From: an uncultured bacterium
Lineage (GTDB): Bacteria; Calescibacteriota; Calescibacteriia; Calescibacteriales; Calescibacteriaceae
NCBI GenBank assembly: GCA_938036315.1
Contig: CALHPK010000004.1
Location: 1 to 50,360, forward strand
Length of the DNA stretch: 50,360 bases
Direction of reading: 5' to 3'
The translations under genes and the position numbers were made by a program. Positions 17,858-25,991 of this stretch are shown here, one piece after another. The notes below the pieces were generated by a model, which was not told the DNA's origin, ran no database searches, and was given only the letters and a program-made list of their open reading frames with translations. The first letter of the stretch is position 1, and the number at the start of each line of letters is the position of its first letter.

Positions 17858-17889
17858 GATGTAAAAAATTGAAGGTGTAAAAAATTGAG
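17858..17889. repeat. 16-bp imperfect tandem duplication
   Basis: Two 16-bp units sharing TGTAAAAAATTGA, matching at 14 of 16 positions. It lies in the 177-nt spacer between the two dctP genes. Confidence 0.85.
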
Positions 17890-17919
17890 AATTATATATA
17901 ATAAAGTGAGAAAAAATTA

Positions 17920-17925
17920 TACAAT
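17920..17925 (+). promoter_or_regulatory. -10-like hexamer close to second dctP start
   Basis: TACAAT, 7 nt before the ATG at 17933, with no Shine-Dalgarno between. Could give a leaderless transcript. Confidence 0.3.
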
Positions 17926-17932
17926 AAATATT

Positions 17933-18943
17933 ATGATGAAGTTGAAGATATCTACCATTTTTATTTTTTTTGCTATATATTCTGTTTTGCTTGAAAGTTC
18001 TCTATTTGCCCAACAGCTCATTATTAAGGTAGGAACTTTGGCACCGGTGGGATCCATATGGTATGACCTTCTGAACACAAATGTTAAGAATATAAATGCT
18101 AAAGTTGGGGATAAAGTTAAAGTGATAATATATCCGGGTGGCGTTATGGGTGATGAAGAGGAGATGATAAAGAAGATAAGAATCGGTCAGCTACATGTCG
18201 GAGCTTTTACAATAAATGGGATAAAAAAGATTGCCCCAGAGCTTGGAGTTTTAGATCTCCCTATACTCTTTAAGAATTATAACGAGATAGATAAAATAAT
18301 AGAAATATTTTACGGAGATTTTGAACGCTTTTTCGAAAAAAGGGGATTCAAGCTCCTTCTCTTTGCAGAACAAGGATTTGTCTACTTTTATTCCAAAAGA
18401 GAAGATGTTTCAGGGTTTAGGGATTTAGGTAAAACTCGGGTCTGGGCCTGGAAAGGCGAGAGAGTGATGACAGAAATTGCAAAATTAGTCGGTACTAGCC
18501 CTATTTTCCTGGCAGTTCCTGATGTTCTTTCTGGGCTTGAATCTGGTATGATCGAATCTTTTCAGACAAGTCCTGTTGCCTGCCTGAGCCTTCAGTGGTG
18601 TAAGCTTGTAAAGGTAATTTTAGATTTCCCTTATAGATATGAACCAGGAGTAATCGTTATGTACAAGAAGATCTGGGATGAATTGCCTTCTGATGTTACG
18701 AAAGCGTTTGAGAGTGAGATGATAAAAGCAAAGCAGGAGTATAACCCTGCTATAAGGAGGACTCAGGAAGAGGCGAAAGCAAAGCTCAAAGAGATGGGGG
18801 TGAAATTTGTTAAACCTCAAGATGTAGACTGGCTTGAAAAGGAAGTAAAAGACAAGCTATGGTTTTCACAGGACAGTGGATACCCACACGATTTTCTAAG
18901 AAAAATTCTCGACGAATTAGAAAAACTTAGAACTAAGAAATGA
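17933..18943 (+). CDS. TRAP transporter solute-binding protein DctP, second copy
   Basis: A 336-residue periplasmic binding protein with a clear signal peptide (MMKLKISTIFIFF, cleavage near SLFA/QQ). The mature part shares the family core with the first copy: IKVGTLAPVGSIWYD, GGVMGDEEEMIKKIRIGQLH, RVWAWKGE and ESFQTSPVACLSLQW. The two copies are clearly paralogous but diverged, so they may bind different carboxylate-type ligands; the ligand is not predictable. Upstream in-frame codons back to a TTG at 17885 exist, but the ATG pair at 17933/17936 gives the proper signal peptide. Its stop overlaps the dctQ start (ATGA). Confidence 0.93.
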   Translation: MMKLKISTIFIFFAIYSVLLESSLFAQQLIIKVGTLAPVGSIWYDLLNTNVKNINAKVGDKVKVIIYPGGVMGDEEEMIKKIRIGQLHVGAFTINGIKKIAPELGVLDLPILFKNYNEIDKIIEIFYGDFERFFEKRGFKLLLFAEQGFVYFYSKREDVSGFRDLGKTRVWAWKGERVMTEIAKLVGTSPIFLAVPDVLSGLESGMIESFQTSPVACLSLQWCKLVKVILDFPYRYEPGVIVMYKKIWDELPSDVTKAFESEMIKAKQEYNPAIRRTQEEAKAKLKEMGVKFVKPQDVDWLEKEVKDKLWFSQDSGYPHDFLRKILDELEKLRTKK

Positions 18944-19452
18944 TCCTGAGGAAGATAAGTAATATCATTGAAAAGATAGAAAATTTCATCGTTTTCTTAC
19001 TCGTTATTTCTATGATAATTCTCTCATTTGTTCAGATAATGCTCAGAAATCTTTTTGCTATAAGTATTTTTTGGATTGATGATCTTACTCGCCATGCGGT
19101 AATATGGGTTGGATTTATTTCTATGTCAATTGTGTCAGCATATGGTAAGCATATAAATATAGATATTCTGTCAAGATTTTTTAGAGGTAAAAGTAGAAGG
19201 GGATTAGATGTATTTAGATATTTTGTTTCGGCCATCATCTCAGCCATTCTTGTATATGCTTCAATCAAGTTTGTTATGTATGAGAAAGAAGGTGGGGATG
19301 TATCTTTGACTTTGAAGATACCGGTTTGGTATCTTGAATTGTTTTTCCCTGTGGTTTTCTCACTCACTACTTTCAGATTTATTCTGCTTGTAGTGGAGAC
19401 AATAAGGGGAGTAAGAAAGGAAGAAGAAAAAGTGGGTGATTTTGCCATCTGA
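18940..19452 (+). CDS. dctQ: TRAP transporter small permease DctQ
   Basis: A 170-residue membrane protein with four predicted helices and the family motif FWIDDLTRHAVIWVGF, followed by SAYGKHINIDIL. DctQ pairs with DctM to form the TRAP membrane domain. It overlaps the upstream dctP stop by four bases and is followed by dctM after 15 nt, so the genes form one operon. Confidence 0.93.
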   Translation: MILRKISNIIEKIENFIVFLLVISMIILSFVQIMLRNLFAISIFWIDDLTRHAVIWVGFISMSIVSAYGKHINIDILSRFFRGKSRRGLDVFRYFVSAIISAILVYASIKFVMYEKEGGDVSLTLKIPVWYLELFFPVVFSLTTFRFILLVVETIRGVRKEEEKVGDFAI

Positions 19453-19467
19453 GAGGGGAGGTATTAT

Positions 19468-21006
19468 ATGGCGGGGGCTGCTGTATTAATCCTGTTAGGT
19501 CTTTTCATTTTGGCTTTCTCTGGTGTCCCATTATTTGCTGTTATGGCGCTGGGAGCTTTGATAGGATTTTATTTTATTGCACAAGTTGATATAGCAGTTA
19601 TAATTCAGGAAGCATATAAGCTTTCATCAGCTCCAGCTCTGATCGCTATCCCACTTTTCACTCTTGCCGGTTATATTCTCGCAGAATCTAAAGCTCCAGA
19701 AAGACTTCTCAGACTTACCAAAGCATATATAGGATGGCTCCCAGGAGGAGTCCCTCTTGTCGTTCTTGTTACAACTTCTTTCTTCACAGCTCTGACAGGA
19801 GCATCAGGAATAACAATAGTCGCTCTAGGAGGGTTACTTATGCCTATACTTGTCAAAGCCGGTTATTCTGAGAAATTCTCCTTAGGTATCGTTACTGCAA
19901 CAGGTGCTATAGGATTGTTACTCCCCCCTTCTCTCCCTATAATTCTTTACGGAGTTATTGCCCAGGTCCCTGTGAATGAGCTATTTATTGCTGGAATAAT
20001 CCCATGTATTGTTATGATATTTATTTTATTTATTTATGCATTTGTGGTTAGCATCTCTGGAAGGTCTAAGTTTCAGAAGGAAAAATTCAGTTTAAGAGAG
20101 ATTTTATCCTCTACAAAAGCGGCAATATTCGAAGTCCCTCTACCACTTTTTATAATTTGGGGAATATATACAGGCAAATTCACAGCTGCTGAAACAGCTA
20201 CTATAGCAGTTGTTTGGGTAATAATTGCAGAGATATTTATTTACAAAGATATTAAAGTGCGTGATTTCCCTAAAGTAGCCAAGGAGAGTATGCTCCTTGT
20301 GGGAGCGATTTTTTCAATTCTCGGTATGGCTATGGGTTTTACAAATTTCTTAATTGACCAAGAAGTTCCTCAGAAGCTTTTTGAAATTTCAAGAAAATTT
20401 ATCGAATCAAAATTGACGTTCTTTATAGTCCTTAATACTTTTCTGCTCGTTGTCGGGATGCTTATGGATATCTTCTCTGCCATCGTAGTTGTTGTTCCTC
20501 TGATAGTTCCAATTGCTGTAAATTACGGAATAGATCCAGTCCACCTTGGAATAGTCTTTCTTGCTAATTTGGAGATAGGATATCTAACTCCACCTGTCGG
20601 ATTGAATCTATTTATCTCTTCGTTCAGATTCGGAAAGCCAATAACATATATCTATAAGCTTATAGTTCCTTACATCTTGCTTTTGATTGTGGCTCTTTTG
20701 ATCATAACTTATGTTCCGCAGTTTTCTTTGAAATTAGTCCGTGGTGAAATCATAGCTGAGGTTACAGACGAGAAGGGAGAATTTATCCCAGCCAAGGTAA
20801 AAGTTCCAGAGGCAGGTATAGAGGTTGAGGGGAAAGGCAAGTTTAAGTTTTTTCTTCCACTTCCTGATTTTACAAAGCCACATAGATACCTTTTTGTATT
20901 CGAGGCTTATGGATATCAAACTGTGGCTCAGGAGATTAAGGTAGAAGCCAGGCGTACGGAAAAATTGAGAATCAGAATGGAAAGGAACCGGCAAAGTGGA
21001 GAATGA
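19468..21006 (+). CDS. dctM: TRAP transporter large permease DctM with extra C-terminal domain
   Basis: The first about 420 residues are a standard 12-helix DctM: FSGVPLFAVMALG, TASFF-like TTSFFTALTGASGITIVALG, GAIGLLLPPSLPIILYG and the late motif PPVGLNLFISS. DctM proteins are normally near 425-435 residues; this one has 512. The added about 85 residues start at GEIIAEVTDEKGEFIPAKV and look like a carboxypeptidase-regulatory-like beta-sandwich (conserved pattern of a variable hydroxyl-rich loop, then RYLFVFEAYGYQT and a closing strand). The tail would follow the last helix. Such extensions are not typical of the family. SD GAGGGGAGG precedes ATG. An initiator tRNA on the other strand lies 7 nt downstream. 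Confidence 0.92.
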   Translation: MAGAAVLILLGLFILAFSGVPLFAVMALGALIGFYFIAQVDIAVIIQEAYKLSSAPALIAIPLFTLAGYILAESKAPERLLRLTKAYIGWLPGGVPLVVLVTTSFFTALTGASGITIVALGGLLMPILVKAGYSEKFSLGIVTATGAIGLLLPPSLPIILYGVIAQVPVNELFIAGIIPCIVMIFILFIYAFVVSISGRSKFQKEKFSLREILSSTKAAIFEVPLPLFIIWGIYTGKFTAAETATIAVVWVIIAEIFIYKDIKVRDFPKVAKESMLLVGAIFSILGMAMGFTNFLIDQEVPQKLFEISRKFIESKLTFFIVLNTFLLVVGMLMDIFSAIVVVVPLIVPIAVNYGIDPVHLGIVFLANLEIGYLTPPVGLNLFISSFRFGKPITYIYKLIVPYILLLIVALLIITYVPQFSLKLVRGEIIAEVTDEKGEFIPAKVKVPEAGIEVEGKGKFKFFLPLPDFTKPHRYLFVFEAYGYQTVAQEIKVEARRTEKLRIRMERNRQSGE

Positions 21007-21012
21007 AGAAAG

Positions 21013-21085
21013 TTGCGGGAGTGGGACTCGAACCCACGACCTCCGGGTTATGAGCCCGGCGAGCTACCAACTGCTCTATCCCGCT
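21013..21085 (-). tRNA. initiator tRNA-fMet (CAT)
   Basis: A 73-nt cloverleaf on the minus strand. The anticodon loop is CTCATAA closed by GGG/CCC (three G-C pairs), D arm and T arm (GTGGG TTCGAGT CCCAC) are intact. The acceptor stem pairs positions 2-7 with 66-71 but A1 and A72 do not pair. Three G-C pairs in the anticodon stem plus the unpaired 1-72 position are the hallmarks of initiator tRNA (usually C1/A72). The CCA end is not encoded. It follows ahbAB on the same strand. Confidence 0.95.
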
Positions 21086-21131
21086 ACCTATATCTATAAA
21101 TATAAATTAAACAATAAAGCTAAATAGAAAA

Positions 21132-22172
21132 TCAGGAATTCTTTTCTTCCCACTCTAACCAATCAGGGGTGAAGTATCTTAACCTTGTTTTTTTATACTC
21201 TTTTGTTGAAACCAACTCTGCCCAGCTTTTTACTCCCTCTGTCTTGGACATTCTCAAGATGATATTGTCAGCTTCTTGTTTATCTTTTGCGTGGATCATT
21301 GTAAATATAGAATATGGCCAGCTTGGGTATGTCGGACGTCTATAGCAATGGCTCACACCGCGAAGCGATGCAAATTCCTCTCCAACTGAATCAACAAGGT
21401 CTTCTGTTATCTCCCACACGGCCATAACATTGTATTTGAACCCAGCTTTTTTATGATATAAGATTGCGGAGAACCTTCTTATCTTCCCCTCCGATCTGAA
21501 CTTATCATAAAAGCTTTTCAGTCTTTCAAATGGAATATGGTATTTTTCAACGATCCTTGCAAAAGGCTCCTTCTCCGGATATATGTTTTCCTGTAGGGCT
21601 AAAATTGCCGGAATTTCTTCTATTGAAACCCCATTTGATCTCCTTTTCTCTTCTGAGTAATAATCATACCTATCTTCCTCTGACAAACTTTCCTGCCCCG
21701 TCATATCGAGAATAACCCCGATTTTATATAGCTTTATTGTTGGAAGAAGTATCATTTCTTCTGCTCCTGACAATCTCTTTAGGATCTCCACTGTCTTTTC
21801 AAGCCCTAATTTAGAGTTTGGTGGGACTGCTATTGTGAACCATATGTTGAATTTATGGTTTCTTCTATAGTTGTGGCTTACACCTGGGTGAGTGTTAATT
21901 ATGGACGCTGCTTTATCTTCTATCTCCTTTTTCACCTTGGCTGCGACAAGGGATGATTTGTAGCCCAAGGCCCTAGTATCGAATATTGCACATATTTGCC
22001 TGATTATCCTTCTTTCGAAATAATCATTTACAACGGATATAACTTCATCTTCATCAAGTCCAACGATTTCACCGACCTTCCTGAATGGTCTCCACTCAAA
22101 CGGCAAATCCGCTTGGATGACATTTATCACCTTCCTTCTTCTTAGTTCCCTATCTTCATTGTTCAAGTTCAT
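21132..22172 (-). CDS. siroheme decarboxylase, AhbA-AhbB fusion (Lrp/AsnC-like)
   Basis: A 346-residue protein with two tandem Lrp/AsnC-like halves. The N-terminal half (about 1-165) has GVSHNYRRNHKFNIWFTI as in AhbA/NirD, and the C-terminal half (about 185-346) has GVSHCYRRPTYPSWPYSIFT as in AhbB/NirL. Each half starts with a winged-helix (for example AIFDTRALGYKSSLVAAKV). AhbAB removes carboxyl groups from siroheme to give 12,18-didecarboxysiroheme, the entry to the alternative haem b pathway; NirDL-type homologues do the same for haem d1. No other haem genes are in the window, so which end product applies cannot be decided. The genes are separate in many organisms; here they are fused. SD CAGGA precedes the ATG. 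Confidence 0.85.
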   Translation of the reverse strand: MNLNNEDRELRRRKVINVIQADLPFEWRPFRKVGEIVGLDEDEVISVVNDYFERRIIRQICAIFDTRALGYKSSLVAAKVKKEIEDKAASIINTHPGVSHNYRRNHKFNIWFTIAVPPNSKLGLEKTVEILKRLSGAEEMILLPTIKLYKIGVILDMTGQESLSEEDRYDYYSEEKRRSNGVSIEEIPAILALQENIYPEKEPFARIVEKYHIPFERLKSFYDKFRSEGKIRRFSAILYHKKAGFKYNVMAVWEITEDLVDSVGEEFASLRGVSHCYRRPTYPSWPYSIFTMIHAKDKQEADNIILRMSKTEGVKSWAELVSTKEYKKTRLRYFTPDWLEWEEKNS

Positions 22173-22258
22173 AATATCCTGAGTAATGTAAAATAATTAT
22201 TCTTCATAATTGATTTTTGCTGTAATGTTTGCTTAATGTGGAAGAAGGAGATCTGCAA

Positions 22259-22264
22259 AGGGAG
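22259..22264 (+). promoter_or_regulatory. Shine-Dalgarno deciding the trpB start
   Basis: AGGGAG lies 12 nt before the ATG at 22277, the start that gives the normal TrpB N-terminus. It argues against the longer frame beginning with TTG at 22229. An out-of-frame ATG at 22270 lies between. Confidence 0.6.
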
Positions 22265-22276
22265 ATATTATGTATT

Positions 22277-23443
22277 ATGTATTTTGGTAAATTTGGGGGT
22301 AGGTTCGTACCTGAGACGCTTCTCCCTGCTCTTGAAGAGCTGGAGAGGGCATTTTACAAGGCGAAGAAAAGTCGGAAGTTTATTTCGCTATGGAAGTATT
22401 ATCTCCGTGAATATGCTGGGAGGCCTACACCTTTGTATTTTGCTGAGAACGCTTCCAGAGTGCTTGGCTTAAAGCTTTACATAAAAAGAGAAGACCTTCT
22501 CCATACAGGTGCACACAAGATAAACAATACAATAGGGCAGTGTCTTCTTGCTAAGATGATTCTTAAAAAAAGAAGGATAATTGCTGAGACTGGAGCTGGT
22601 CAGCATGGTGTTGCTACAGCTACAGCCTGCGCTCTTTTGGGACTCAATTGTGTGGTGTATATGGGACAGAAGGACGTTAGAAGGCAAGAAATAAATGTTC
22701 TAAGGATGAGATTACTCGGTGCGGAGGTTATTCCAGTCAGTTCAGGTTCTCAGACATTAAAGGACGCAATAAATGAAGCACTCCGTGATTGGATAACTAA
22801 TGTTGACACTACGCACTATGTTATTGGTTCTGTTGTGGGACCTCATCCTTTCCCGCAGATGGTTTCGTTTTTTCAATCTATAATAGGTGAGGAAGCCAAG
22901 ATGCAGATATTAAAAGCCGAAGGGAGGTATCCAGACTTTGTTGTGGCATGTGTGGGTGGAGGATCGAATGCTATGGGAATTTTTAAGGCGTTTTGTAAGA
23001 ATAGGAATGTGAAGCTGATCGGGGTTGAAGCTGCCGGAGACGGAAAAACTCATTCAGCAAGTTTAACTTATGGGATGCCCGGTGTATTTCATGGGACTAA
23101 AACATATCTCATACAGGATGAGGATGGGCAGGTTCTTCCTCCTCATTCAATAGCTCCTGGTCTTGATTATCCAGCGGTTGGACCTGAACACTCATTTTTC
23201 AATGATGAAGGTATTGCAAGTTACTATGCAGTTGATGATAATTCTGCAATTGAAGGTTTTGAGTTTCTCGCAAGAACAGAAGGGATAATTCCAGCGCTTG
23301 AGCCCGCGCATGCTATGAGCTGGATTATAAAAAACTCAAAAGAGCTTAAAAATAAAATTGTTGTTTTGAACCTATCAGGAAGAGGAGACAAGGATATGTA
23401 CATCTATAGGGAATATGTTGGTAATTTTAAATCTCAGGTGTAA
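22277..23443 (+). CDS. trpB: tryptophan synthase beta chain TrpB
   Basis: A 388-residue PLP enzyme converting indole and serine to tryptophan. Start [19 protein letters not shown] is the classic TrpB1 N-terminus. The PLP lysine is in HTGAHKINN (K81), with the phosphate-binding loop [10 protein letters not shown] and [15 protein letters not shown]. Family length is about 390-400. The gene lies alone, without trpA, in contrast to the usual trpBA operon. It reads divergently from ahbAB. Confidence 0.95.
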   Translation: MYFGKFGGRFVPETLLPALEELERAFYKAKKSRKFISLWKYYLREYAGRPTPLYFAENASRVLGLKLYIKREDLLHTGAHKINNTIGQCLLAKMILKKRRIIAETGAGQHGVATATACALLGLNCVVYMGQKDVRRQEINVLRMRLLGAEVIPVSSGSQTLKDAINEALRDWITNVDTTHYVIGSVVGPHPFPQMVSFFQSIIGEEAKMQILKAEGRYPDFVVACVGGGSNAMGIFKAFCKNRNVKLIGVEAAGDGKTHSASLTYGMPGVFHGTKTYLIQDEDGQVLPPHSIAPGLDYPAVGPEHSFFNDEGIASYYAVDDNSAIEGFEFLARTEGIIPALEPAHAMSWIIKNSKELKNKIVVLNLSGRGDKDMYIYREYVGNFKSQV

Positions 23444-23510
23444 TAAAAGAAATGGTAAGGCGAAAATTATAAGGATCCAATCGCATACGAAAAGACGGAG
23501 ATAAAATAAA

Positions 23511-24533
23511 TCAAAAATTCTGTGCATCTGAAGATTTTATCTGCTTTATGATTTCATCTTTTATAACTTCAATAATTTTGAGAATGTTTTCTTTTGCGGT
23601 TTGAGAAGAGCAGGTTATGCTGAAGCCCGCCGCGTTTTTGTGTCCACCACCCCCTCTTTTCCTTGATATTTCAGAAACGTCTATCTCCTTTTCTGATCTT
23701 AGGCTAACTTTGAGGTTACCCGGCGTCTTTTCCCTGACAAATATCACAGCCCTCACTCCGTCAATTGTCCTTACCATATCAATAAAATCTTCTGTATCTT
23801 CGTCTGTTGCACCGATTTTTTCATAGTCTTCGAATAAAAGGTATGAATGCAAGATGCTATCTTCAATCTGAATTCTTGAGATGAACGTTGAGAAAAGCTT
23901 ATATTTTTTAAGTGTAGCGTATCTTATAGCTCGCATTACAATTCCTAAATTAGCCCCTTTTTCTACAATATCATAAGCTATTTTCATAGTTCGCTTGTCA
24001 ACTGTTGGTAGTAAAAAGCACATTGTATCTTTTGCTAAAGCAGCATAAAGATTTGTAGCTATATCTTCGTTTATCTCGACCCCCATCTCGTTGATCAATT
24101 CGTAGATGAGGATCCCGCATGCTGAAGCGTCAGGATCTATATAATTGAAAGTTCCAAACTCGTCGCTACTGCAATGATGATCTATATTTACTATGGTTGT
24201 TCTAATTGCGAAATCGTAAGCCTCTTTCCCAACTCTATCCAGCGTTGCACAGTCAACAGTGCAGAATATATCAGGAATAAAATTGGGGAGATAATTTTTT
24301 ACTTTATCATATCCTGGTAAGAATTTGCAAGATTCCAATCTATCTTTGTTGTATATCCACACCTTTTTATTAAGCTTTTCTAAGGCGATCCCAAGAGCTA
24401 CTGATGATCCTATAGCATCTAGTTCAGGGCTTTCATGTGATGCTATAACTATGTTTTCTGCCTCCAGTAGTGCTCTGACTACCGCTTCTTTACCGTTTTT
24501 TACTCTTTTAGGTCCTTCATCTTGCATTTGCAA
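23511..24533 (-). CDS. DHH family phosphoesterase (NrnA/oligoribonuclease-like)
   Basis: A 340-residue DHH/DHHA1 protein of the NrnA group, which degrades short RNAs and pAp. Visible motifs are SHESPELDAIGS (H33, E37, D39), the VDCAT motif, the DHH motif (VNIDHHCSSDEFG), KDTMCFLLPTVDKRT and the DHHA1 GGGGHKNAAGF. In typical members the first motif is HxxPDxDAIGS; here the first Asp is Glu. Metal binding may be altered or conserved by the similar residue. Substrate assignment is by family only. Confidence 0.88.
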   Translation of the reverse strand: MQMQDEGPKRVKNGKEAVVRALLEAENIVIASHESPELDAIGSSVALGIALEKLNKKVWIYNKDRLESCKFLPGYDKVKNYLPNFIPDIFCTVDCATLDRVGKEAYDFAIRTTIVNIDHHCSSDEFGTFNYIDPDASACGILIYELINEMGVEINEDIATNLYAALAKDTMCFLLPTVDKRTMKIAYDIVEKGANLGIVMRAIRYATLKKYKLFSTFISRIQIEDSILHSYLLFEDYEKIGATDEDTEDFIDMVRTIDGVRAVIFVREKTPGNLKVSLRSEKEIDVSEISRKRGGGGHKNAAGFSITCSSQTAKENILKIIEVIKDEIIKQIKSSDAQNF

Positions 24534-24565
24534 AACGATCAGTTTATCAGCCTATCAAATTCAAA

Positions 24566-24602
24566 CAAAAATTCCAATTAATTTAAGCAAAAATTCCAAT
24601 TA
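24566..24602. repeat. 15-bp exact direct repeat, 22-bp period
   Basis: CAAAAATTCCAATTA occurs at 24566-24580 and 24588-24602. It lies in the spacer between the divergent DHH gene and the FAD oxidoreductase gene. Confidence 0.9.
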
Positions 24603-24643
24603 TAATAATCATATATTCTTAAAGTTGTAAAAAATACGAAAAT

Positions 24644-25894
24644 ATGAGAATTGCAGTTTTGGGACTTGGGACTGCTGGCTTAACTTTTATATCGGAGGCA
24701 AGAAGAATAAAGATTAACGCAGAAATAGTAGCCTTCGAGAAAAGAGGCAGATCTGTGTTTCATCCGTGTTCAATCCCAGAGGCTTTAGATGGGAGAATTC
24801 CTCCTGAGTTTTTACTTGAGCCTCTGCCAGTAAATATGAAGATAGTAAAGGGAGAAGTAAAAGAGGTGGACCCATTTTCAAAAACTGTAATATTTGAATC
24901 CGATGGTTCAATTGGGAAGGAGAAATTCGATTTTATATTTGTGGGAACCGGTGGAGATACCGTATTGCCTTTCCGAGATCCGAGATTATGCAAAGCTACA
25001 AAATACGAAGATGTTGTAAGAATAAAGGAAAAGCTTGTTGATGCTGGTAAGATTGCTGTAGTTGGAGCGGGAGTTTTGGGGCTTGAGATCGCGAGTTCTC
25101 TCTCAAAATACAAAACAGTTCATGTATACGAGCTAGCAAAAAATATACTGCCGGGGTTCTTAGATGAGATGCTTTCTCAGGAGTTGAAGGAAAAGATCGA
25201 GCTTGAGAACAAAAATGTGATCTTTAGTTTAGGGGTGAAAGTAGACAATCCCCAAGATATTGATGCCGATCTTGTTATATTTTGTGTAGGATTTGTTGCA
25301 AATGATCCATTACCTTTCCATATAAAAGTTGATGAGTTTATGAGAGTTTACAATCCTGATACTTTGGAAATTTTTGATAACATTTTTGCCGCTGGGGACT
25401 GTATAGAATATGAATATAAGGTCCCACGTGTGGCGCCTGTTGCCGCAGAGCAAGCTAGAGTATCAGCCAGAAATATAAAGAGTATGATCGAAATAGGAAA
25501 ACCGGTTGAGAAGTACGACAATAGTTTTTTCCCGCCCTGTATTCTGAAGGCATTTGGATATGAGATAGGTAGGGTGGGAAAACTTAAAAACCCAGACCGC
25601 AAGGATACCGAAAAATTTGTATTGGATATAAGAATTCTTCCATTTGCAGATGAGAAACTTAAGGTGGCAATTGAGGTAGATAAAGATGGATTCGTGCAAG
25701 ATGTTCAGGGGATATCAAGATTGAGGTCAGAGGTTCGCCATCTACTTGATATATTTTACATTGCTATCAAAAGATCTATAAAGATTGACCAAATAAGAAG
25801 GTTTGAGCTGTCTTATCAACCTGAGATATGTAAATTCCCCGATCCTATAACTTCTATTGCTGAGATTGTATCAAGAAGAATAGGATTAATGTAG
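24644..25894 (+). CDS. FAD-dependent pyridine nucleotide-disulfide oxidoreductase (CoA-disulfide reductase/NADH oxidase-like)
   Basis: A 416-residue class III-type flavoprotein. FAD motif VLGLGTAGLTFISEAR, NAD motif VVGAGVLGLEIASSL and the second FAD motif IFAAGDCIEY are present. HPCSIPE places a Cys at residue 42, the position of the single redox Cys of CoA-disulfide reductases and NADH oxidases. Substrate (CoA disulfide, persulfide or oxygen) is not decidable from sequence. The C-terminal dimerisation domain is complete. It stands alone; no Shine-Dalgarno precedes the ATG. Confidence 0.88.
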   Translation: MRIAVLGLGTAGLTFISEARRIKINAEIVAFEKRGRSVFHPCSIPEALDGRIPPEFLLEPLPVNMKIVKGEVKEVDPFSKTVIFESDGSIGKEKFDFIFVGTGGDTVLPFRDPRLCKATKYEDVVRIKEKLVDAGKIAVVGAGVLGLEIASSLSKYKTVHVYELAKNILPGFLDEMLSQELKEKIELENKNVIFSLGVKVDNPQDIDADLVIFCVGFVANDPLPFHIKVDEFMRVYNPDTLEIFDNIFAAGDCIEYEYKVPRVAPVAAEQARVSARNIKSMIEIGKPVEKYDNSFFPPCILKAFGYEIGRVGKLKNPDRKDTEKFVLDIRILPFADEKLKVAIEVDKDGFVQDVQGISRLRSEVRHLLDIFYIAIKRSIKIDQIRRFELSYQPEICKFPDPITSIAEIVSRRIGLM

Positions 25895-25979
25895 GAGAAC
25901 TTATAGAATTTACGAATGGACTTGCTGATGAAAGCTTCGTTGAAAGCTCCGTAAAATTCCACAGATATTACTTAGAATT

Positions 25980-25985
25980 TATATT
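25980..25985 (+). promoter_or_regulatory. -10-like hexamer close to GH38-like gene start
   Basis: TATATT, 6 nt before the ATG at 25992, no Shine-Dalgarno between. Weak alone. Confidence 0.3.
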
Positions 25986-25991
25986 TATAGT

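Noticed and set aside
17885-17932. longer dctP2 start at TTG 17885
   Set aside because: It would put a charged segment before a good signal peptide that begins at 17933.
22229-22276. longer trpB start at TTG 22229
   Set aside because: TrpB proteins begin at the ATG at 22277 and a Shine-Dalgarno sits before that ATG.
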